Source of the DNA: Flavobacteriales bacterium
GTDB lineage: Bacteria; Bacteroidota; Bacteroidia; Flavobacteriales; Flavobacteriaceae
DNA: 11,253 bases
Assembly: GCA_027032855.1 (NCBI GenBank)
Contig: JALVLX010000129.1
Location: forward strand, 1 to 11,253
Reading direction: 5' to 3'
Shown: positions 6,663 to 11,253 of the stretch, one piece after another
Layout: each line of letters opens with the position of its first letter
Numbering within the stretch: position 1 is the stretch's first letter
Position numbers and translations under genes: made by a program
Notes under the pieces: generated by a model
The model's database searches: none
What the model was told of the DNA's origin: nothing
What the model saw: only the letters and a program-made list of their open reading frames with translations

Positions 6663-6680
6663 TAAGCAAATAATATCCAA

Positions 6681-7334
6681 ATGACAAAATCAGACATAAA
6701 ATTAATTGAAAATACTAAAAAATTTGTCAAACAAAGCCTTGAAAAAGCTGAAGCGGGACATGATTATTGGCACATTCTACGTGTACTTAAATCATCACAA
6801 AAAATAGCCGAACAAGAAGGTGGCAATCTTTTGGTTGTAACGCTGGGCGCACTTCTGCACGATATTGCAGATGCCAAATTTCATCAAGGAGATGAAAGCG
6901 TTGGACCTAAAATTGCACGGGATTTTTTACAGTCGGAACAGGTGCCTGAAGATGTCATTAACCACATCATAAAAATCATTGAAAACATCTCTTTTAAAAA
7001 TTCATTGGAGGGACAGAAATTTTCGAGTTTGGAATTACAAATAATCCAAGATGCTGACCGTTTGGATGCAATTGGCGCTATCGGTATTGCCAGAGCTTTT
7101 GTTTACGGCGGTTATAAAAACAACCCTATTTACGATCCAAGTTTAAAACCGAATCTAAACATGGACAAGAAGACTTACAAAAAGGGAAATACTACAACGA
7201 TTAATCATTTTTACGAAAAATTATTAAAATTAAAAGACTTAATGAATACCCCTACAGGTGCAAAATTGGCTGAAGATAGACACCGGTTTATGCTTGAATT
7301 TTTGGAACAGTTTTACAAGGAATGGGAAGTGTAG
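6681..7334 (+). CDS. HD-domain phosphohydrolase (YedJ/YpgQ-like)
   Basis: A 217-residue soluble protein with the HD metal-binding signature in order: H27-D28-x2-H31 (GHDYWHILRV), H60-D61 (LLHDIADAKF) and D124/D126 (QDADRLDAIGAIGIAR). The C-terminal segment HFYEKLLKLKDLMNT (176-190) followed by AxxxAEDRHRFM-like sequence is typical of the YedJ/YpgQ group. Proteins of this group hydrolyse phosphate bonds, with nucleotide pyrophosphatase activity reported for YpgQ; the substrate here cannot be read from the sequence. The ATG at 6681 fits the -7 box at 6655-6662 and the usual family N-terminus. The next gene starts 122 nt downstream with its own -7 box, so this is probably a single-gene unit. Confidence 0.93.
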   Translation: MTKSDIKLIENTKKFVKQSLEKAEAGHDYWHILRVLKSSQKIAEQEGGNLLVVTLGALLHDIADAKFHQGDESVGPKIARDFLQSEQVPEDVINHIIKIIENISFKNSLEGQKFSSLELQIIQDADRLDAIGAIGIARAFVYGGYKNNPIYDPSLKPNLNMDKKTYKKGNTTTINHFYEKLLKLKDLMNTPTGAKLAEDRHRFMLEFLEQFYKEWEV

Positions 7335-7362
7335 TGACTAGTTTCAAATAGCAAGTATGAAG

Positions 7363-7394
7363 AGTGAGATTTCTCACTTCGTTCGAAATGACAG
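7363..7394. repeat. short intergenic palindrome after the HD gene
   Basis: AGTGAG (7363-7368) pairs with CTCACT (7373-7378) around ATTT, followed by TTCGTTCGAAATGACAG. This resembles intergenic sequences of the form GAGATTTCTC...CGAAATGACAG that I remember from many bacterial genomes. The last 11 bases occur inverted at 5376-5386. There is no U-tract, so it is a weak terminator candidate at best. Confidence 0.4.
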
Positions 7395-7426
7395 CACACC
7401 TAACTCTCAATTCCTCAAATATTTGC

Positions 7427-7434
7427 TAATTTTG
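7427..7434 (+). promoter_or_regulatory. -7 promoter box of the editing-domain-like gene
   Basis: TAATTTTG fits TAnnTTTG and lies 22 nt before the ATG at 7457, for a leader of about 19 nt. No clear TTTG at -33. Confidence 0.45.
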
Positions 7435-7456
7435 CAAAAAATAATATCACGTAAAT

Positions 7457-7873
7457 ATGAAACTACTAATGATTTATTGCGACCGGTTTGCATACAAACC
7501 ACAAGTAAAAACTTTGCCGGACTTTCCTAACTATGAAGACGGTGAAGCCTTTGAAAATGTTTTGGTGGCTTTTATACAAATGGAAGAAACTGACGCCGAA
7601 GATACAAAATACTATGAAACAAAATTGGTAAAAAGTTTAAAATGGGCAGCTAAAAAGAATGAAACAAATCATATCATTTTACATTCCTTTGCCCATTTAT
7701 CCATGAGTAAAGCCGAACCGCAACTAACCAAAACTTTCTTTGATATAGTTGACGAGCGCTTAAAAAATACCGGTTATGACGTTAGTCAAACGCCTTTTGG
7801 ATATTTTTTGGACATTGATGTAAAAGCACCGGGGCGTTCGAGTGCACGGATTTTTAAAACTTTTGAAAAATAA
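7457..7873 (+). CDS. free-standing threonyl-tRNA synthetase editing-domain-like protein
   Basis: A complete 138-residue protein resembling the N-terminal editing domain of archaeal threonyl-tRNA synthetase (tRNA-Thr_ED family, D-aminoacyl-tRNA deacylase fold). In archaea that domain removes wrongly attached serine from tRNA-Thr. Matching segments, recalled from the archaeal proteins, are MKLLMIYCDRFAY (1-13), ENVLVAFI (33-40), HSFAHLS (76-82, with H80 at the conserved histidine) and TPFGYFLDIDVK (112-123). There is no aminoacylation or anticodon domain, and none could follow since the stop codon is followed by a terminator. In the archaeal enzymes FGYYK supplies a catalytic lysine; here that position is L118, and the later KGHPL-like segment reads KAPGRS. 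It may therefore have altered activity or only bind its ligand. ATG start and -7 box agree. Family assignment is by eye. Confidence 0.78.
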   Translation: MKLLMIYCDRFAYKPQVKTLPDFPNYEDGEAFENVLVAFIQMEETDAEDTKYYETKLVKSLKWAAKKNETNHIILHSFAHLSMSKAEPQLTKTFFDIVDERLKNTGYDVSQTPFGYFLDIDVKAPGRSSARIFKTFEK

Positions 7874-7932
7874 GCCTATCACTTAAAATGACATTTTGAT
7901 TTGTTTGATATTTTGAACAATTGTTATAAAAC

Positions 7933-7962
7933 AAAAAAGTCCCGAAAATTCGGGACTTTTTT
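7933..7962. terminator. bidirectional intrinsic terminator
   Basis: A perfect hairpin AAAAAAGTCCCG (7933-7944) / CGGGACTTTTTT (7951-7962) has a GC core and a T-run on each strand. It lies 60 nt after the editing-domain-like gene and 22 nt after the end of the convergent secreted-protein gene, so it can end both transcripts. Confidence 0.93.
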
Positions 7963-7983
7963 ATATGATAGAATGAATAACTT

Positions 7984-10900
7984 CTATTTTTTAACCACTT
8001 TAAAGGCAGTTACTTCACCATTTACTTGAACTTTAACAAAATACATACCATTGGTTAAATGGCTCATATCAATTTTTTGTTCGGTAGCATTAGGTTGCAA
8101 CTTCATTACTTCCTGTCCGCTAACATTAAAAATATTTACAGCTTGAATATTATCTTTTGCTTGAATATTTAATGTATTGGAAACAGGATTAGGATAGAAT
8201 TTTAATCCTTCAATATTATTTTCGGAAACAGCTCCCGAGTTAACATCATAAGCACAAATACCTATATCTCCAAAATCATTATTACTATATCCCCAAACTC
8301 TAACGTATAAAGTTTCACCGGCAGTTCTTCCTGAAAGTTCAATCATAGAAAAGAAACCTGAACCATCATCATCGTTACAATCAATCATGTTCAAAGTAGT
8401 ACAATCACCATCATATACGGCCAAACCTGTGTCATTAACATCACTACCGGCAACACTACTGGTTTCTATCACAACATGTCCTGAAGCAGGTACTTGAATA
8501 CTGTACCATATATCTCCACCTTGATAATTTCCACAACCCGGAGAAGGAACTCCTGAATCAGATGCGCTATAATTTGAACCGATTACCGGTGTACAAGTAG
8601 ATGAAACGGTTAAAGCTTCAGCCGTATCACAAGTATCATTTGCCGGTGGCGGTGGCGGTGTAGCAATACAAACATCAAATTCCTGACCGTCATTTGACGC
8701 ATCATAACCATAAACTCTCAAATAATATGTCGTTCCAACAGTAAGACCGGTAACAGTCATTGTTTCAGGATCACTATCTTGTACAAAAGTAAGGCTATTA
8801 CAACCATTTGTTCCATCATATAATCCCATACCCATGTCTGTAGAAGAACCTATTATAGCTGACACATTTAGTAATTTTACGATATGTGCATCATTTGTAG
8901 CTACAAAACTGAACCAAACATCATTATTAGGATCTCCAATTACATCATCAGGTTGCGAAGAAGCTGTTGCATTTATAGTTGTACCATGTGTTGTTACCCC
9001 ACAGGTATCATCGGGGTTAACCGTTAAAGCAATAGCATTATCACAATCATCATTGGCAGGCGTTCCTGTAGGTTCTTTTTCCAAAACAATATTAAATGGT
9101 CCGGCATTGAAATCGTCGTGCCAAACTTGAAGTGTATATGAAGTACCGGCTGTTAAACCCGTAAAGAGTTTGCTTGAACCGTTATTTTGACAATCCAATT
9201 CATTACCACCACAGCTATCATATAAAGCTGCTTCAATATTATTACCTGTTGCTCCGGCGGTTTTGACCAAAACACTGGTTTCACCTGCGGGTAGGGTAAA
9301 GGTGTACCAAACATCTAAATTTGTACCATAATCATCACAAGTTGGATGCATTCCGCTATCAGTTGCAAAAGTTGTATCGCCATCTGTTTCGTTACCGGCA
9401 CCGGCACCATAATCATAAACAGTTAAATCAATAGCATCCGAACATTCATCATTTGCAGGAGCTGAAGGTGTTTTTTCAATAACAATATCAAAAGCACCGG
9501 CATTAAAATCATCGTGCCAAACTTGTAGCGTATAAGTTGTACCGGCTACTAATCCGGGGAATATTTTACTACTTCCGTTATTTTGACAATCTAATTCTGT
9601 TCCGTTACAGCCACCATCATAAAGTGCTGCTTCAATATCATTACCGGCTGGTCCACTGGTTAAAACCATAACGCTGTCTGTACCTGCAGGCACTGTAAAT
9701 GTGTACCATACATCTAAGTTGGTACCATAATTATCACAACTTGGATGTTGGTTGCTATCAGTAGCATAAGTTGTATCACCTGCCGTTTCATTACCTGCAG
9801 AAGCACCTGTATCATAAACAGTTAAATCAATAGCACCTGAACACTCATCATTTGCCGGTGGCGGTGGAGGTGTACCAATACAAACATCAAATTCTTGTGC
9901 ATGATCTAAATCAGAAAACCAGTCATAAACTCTAAGATAGTAAGTTGTTCCTGCTGTAAGACCTCCAGCCACAAAAACTTCAGGGTCACTATCATCAACT
10001 AAAGTTAAAGCACTACAACCACCTGAGCCATCATAAAGTCCCATCCCCATATCGGTTGAAGTTCCCATCACACTTACAATGTTTAATAGGGATATTGTAT
10101 GAATACTTTGAGTCGCAACAAATGAGAACCATACATCATTATTTGGTGTTCCGGTTACATCATCGGGTTGAGATGAAGCCGTAGCATCTAAAGTTGTAGC
10201 ATGTGTAACTGTACCACAAGCTAAATCGGGGTTAACCGTTAAAGCGATAGCATTATCACAATCGTCGTTTGCAGGCGGAGGTCCTGAGGTGATACCTGTT
10301 AGCGGGCCTGCCCAAAAACTTTGATTGTAACTGGAACAAAGGCTACGAACATAAATTTCATAAGTTGTAGATTGCGTTAAGCCGGTTATTTGATATTCAT
10401 AAGCATTACTGACAACAGCAGAATTTGTTGCAGTATTAGGGTCAAAACCGGGCGCTCCCCAAACTACTTCATAATCATCAATTCCCTGCACACCTGTCCA
10501 TTGAATATCCAAATAATCCATACCTCTATCACTTAGTGCTAAATTGTCAGGCAATTCACAGTAAGGCATAGGAGCAACATTTACCTCGTCAATAAAGAAG
10601 TCATGAGCATGATCTCCTACGTACTTAAAAGCAATGTAGATATCTTGATTGGCATAAGATGACAAATCAACCATTTCTTTATTCCATTGCAACCAAGTAT
10701 TTGGATAATTAGCAGGAGAGTACTCATTCAACTGTGTAAAATCACCGGGATTTGCTACCGGATCATTTGAAGCAGTTGAGATATATGCCGCTGAAAAATT
10801 GTAAGCGGTTGACCAACGGCCTCGCCAGTAAAATGTTAATTCATAATCTGTACCAACATGAATTACATCACTAACAACCCATGAAGTAGATTCTGCTGTG

Positions 10901-11118
10901 ATATCTACACCTTCGTGAGCTAAATAATGGGTTCCGTCATGCGCATACCCTGTCTGATCCATGACTTGAAATCCGGGATCGTCGGAAGCGGATTGATAAG
11001 TTGTCCATCCATTAGGAACACTACCAACAGAAGTTGTTTCAAAACTTTCAAATTGTGCATTCAAATGAAATGAAATTGTAGCCATTAAAGCAAACAGCCA
11101 AAGTGTAATTTTTTTCAT
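7984..11118 (-). CDS. secreted multidomain protein with type IX sorting domain
   Basis: The start is taken at 11118 (MKKITLW), not at the in-frame ATG at 11166, because it gives a clean signal peptide with cleavage after A21 (FHLNA-Q). The resulting protein has 1044 residues. Residues 23-183 resemble the choice-of-anchor J/cleaved adhesin domain (ESFETTSVGSVPNGW; DFFIDEVNVAP). Residues about 186-277 form a fibronectin type III domain (YLDIQWTGVQGIDDYEVVW). Five PPC-like beta repeats begin with PAND at 282, 421, 554, 687 and 825. Residues about 967-1044 are a type A Por sorting domain (LKFYPNPVSNTLNIQ; LTNGMYFVKVQVNG; KVVKK end), which directs passage through the type IX system and cell-surface attachment. 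The protein is Asp-rich with paired cysteines in the repeats, suggesting calcium binding and disulfides. No protease or hydrolase signature is visible; an adhesive role is likely (inference). Confidence 0.93.
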   Translation of the reverse strand: MKKITLWLFALMATISFHLNAQFESFETTSVGSVPNGWTTYQSASDDPGFQVMDQTGYAHDGTHYLAHEGVDITAESTSWVVSDVIHVGTDYELTFYWRGRWSTAYNFSAAYISTASNDPVANPGDFTQLNEYSPANYPNTWLQWNKEMVDLSSYANQDIYIAFKYVGDHAHDFFIDEVNVAPMPYCELPDNLALSDRGMDYLDIQWTGVQGIDDYEVVWGAPGFDPNTATNSAVVSNAYEYQITGLTQSTTYEIYVRSLCSSYNQSFWAGPLTGITSGPPPANDDCDNAIALTVNPDLACGTVTHATTLDATASSQPDDVTGTPNNDVWFSFVATQSIHTISLLNIVSVMGTSTDMGMGLYDGSGGCSALTLVDDSDPEVFVAGGLTAGTTYYLRVYDWFSDLDHAQEFDVCIGTPPPPPANDECSGAIDLTVYDTGASAGNETAGDTTYATDSNQHPSCDNYGTNLDVWYTFTVPAGTDSVMVLTSGPAGNDIEAALYDGGCNGTELDCQNNGSSKIFPGLVAGTTYTLQVWHDDFNAGAFDIVIEKTPSAPANDECSDAIDLTVYDYGAGAGNETDGDTTFATDSGMHPTCDDYGTNLDVWYTFTLPAGETSVLVKTAGATGNNIEAALYDSCGGNELDCQNNGSSKLFTGLTAGTSYTLQVWHDDFNAGPFNIVLEKEPTGTPANDDCDNAIALTVNPDDTCGVTTHGTTINATASSQPDDVIGDPNNDVWFSFVATNDAHIVKLLNVSAIIGSSTDMGMGLYDGTNGCNSLTFVQDSDPETMTVTGLTVGTTYYLRVYGYDASNDGQEFDVCIATPPPPPANDTCDTAEALTVSSTCTPVIGSNYSASDSGVPSPGCGNYQGGDIWYSIQVPASGHVVIETSSVAGSDVNDTGLAVYDGDCTTLNMIDCNDDDGSGFFSMIELSGRTAGETLYVRVWGYSNNDFGDIGICAYDVNSGAVSENNIEGLKFYPNPVSNTLNIQAKDNIQAVNIFNVSGQEVMKLQPNATEQKIDMSHLTNGMYFVKVQVNGEVTAFKVVKK
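8245..10275 (-). repeat. five tandem PPC-like domain repeats in the secreted protein
   Basis: On the minus strand the repeats begin at 10275, 9858, 9459, 9060 and 8646, with lengths of 139, 133, 133, 138 and about 135 codons. Repeats 1 and 4 share SSQPDDV, NNDVWFSFVAT and STDMGMGLYDG. Repeats 2 and 3 share GTNLDVWYTF, IEAALYD, LDCQNNGSSK and VWHDDFNAG. Repeat 5 is the most divergent. Repeats 1 and 4 also share an exact 20-nt stretch (TCGGGGTTAACCGTTAAAGC on +), so their similarity is at the DNA level too. Proline-rich linkers (PPPP) follow repeats 1 and 4. Confidence 0.9.
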
Positions 11119-11144
11119 AATCAAATTATTTTTTTTATATCGGA

Positions 11145-11174
11145 CTAAAATACAAAAAAAAATCAATATTCAAA
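11145..11174 (-). promoter_or_regulatory. candidate promoter of the secreted-protein gene
   Basis: The minus strand reads TTTG (11174-11171), 18 nt, then TATTTTAG (11152-11145), one mismatch from TAnnTTTG. It would start transcription near 11141, about 23 nt before the ATG at 11118. This would exclude the upstream ATG at 11166 as the start. The region is very AT-rich, so chance matches are easy. Confidence 0.35.
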
Positions 11175-11215
11175 ACATTTTCTTTTATTAAAATTCCTAA
11201 TATTAAAAAGTTTAT

Positions 11216-11223
11216 TATTTTTG
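11216..11223 (+). promoter_or_regulatory. possible -7 box for a divergent gene beyond the window
   Basis: TATTTTTG matches TAnnTTTG on the + strand, 30 nt before the window end. No -33 box is seen and the sequence is extremely AT-rich, so this may be chance. No gene is visible in 11119-11253. Confidence 0.2.
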
Positions 11224-11253
11224 GCATTATTATTGTAAAAAAATAAGAAAAAA

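Noticed and set aside
6279..6680. A riboswitch or small RNA gene in the nadC/HD spacer
   Set aside because: The structure present is explained by the four dispersed hairpin copies; it lies upstream of the nadC promoter box, so it would not be in the nadC leader, and no NAD-riboswitch-like motif was recognised.
8834..9130. Open frame on + within the secreted-protein gene
   Set aside because: It is antisense to two well-conserved repeats and its translation shows no domain or start signal.
11119..11166. ATG at 11166 as the start of the secreted protein
   Set aside because: It adds 16 residues in front of a perfect signal peptide and lies upstream of the candidate promoter box; the ATG at 11118 fits far better.

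Overview
The window looks like a chromosomal segment of a low-GC member of the Bacteroidota, probably Flavobacteriia-like. Three things support this. The large secreted protein ends in a type IX secretion (Por) C-terminal sorting domain. Several genes are preceded by boxes matching the Bacteroidota -7 promoter consensus TAnnTTTG, with no Shine-Dalgarno sequence. The intergenic regions carry short dispersed palindromes of a kind I remember from this phylum. No tRNA, rRNA, CRISPR array, transposase or phage gene is visible.

Layout from left to right: (1) the 3' two thirds of a VPS10/sortilin-like beta-propeller protein on + (to 2090); (2) a 223-bp convergent spacer with a CACAGAG-type long hairpin and one copy of a dispersed hairpin element; (3) a minus-strand pair, an AAA_14/DUF4143 ATPase followed 31 nt later by a YkgJ-type cysteine-cluster protein; (4) minus-strand rmlB/rfbB (dTDP-glucose 4,6-dehydratase) and nadC (quinolinate phosphoribosyltransferase), separated by a 3.6-copy 41-bp tandem repeat; (5) a gene-free 402-bp divergent spacer holding four more copies of the dispersed hairpin element; (6) two + genes, an HD-domain phosphohydrolase and a small free-standing protein resembling the archaeal threonyl-tRNA synthetase editing domain; (7) a bidirectional terminator; (8) a 1044-residue multidomain secreted protein on minus with a signal peptide, choice-of-anchor/cleaved-adhesin-like domain, fibronectin type III domain, five PPC-like repeats and the sorting domain.

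Most genes are housekeeping or cell-surface functions and do not form one pathway. The ATPase and YkgJ genes are probably one transcript: they are closely spaced and the second has no promoter box of its own. rmlB sits apart from its usual rmlA/C/D partners.

I see no clear new defence or mobile system. The points most worth a second look are the free-standing editing-domain homologue, which seems to lack the catalytic lysine; the dispersed hairpin family, whose stem covaries between copies and which occurs as a mirrored 2+2 array with 51-nt spacing; an inverted repeat fitted into the -33/-7 spacer of the ATPase promoter; and the A-B-B-A order of the repeats in the secreted protein.
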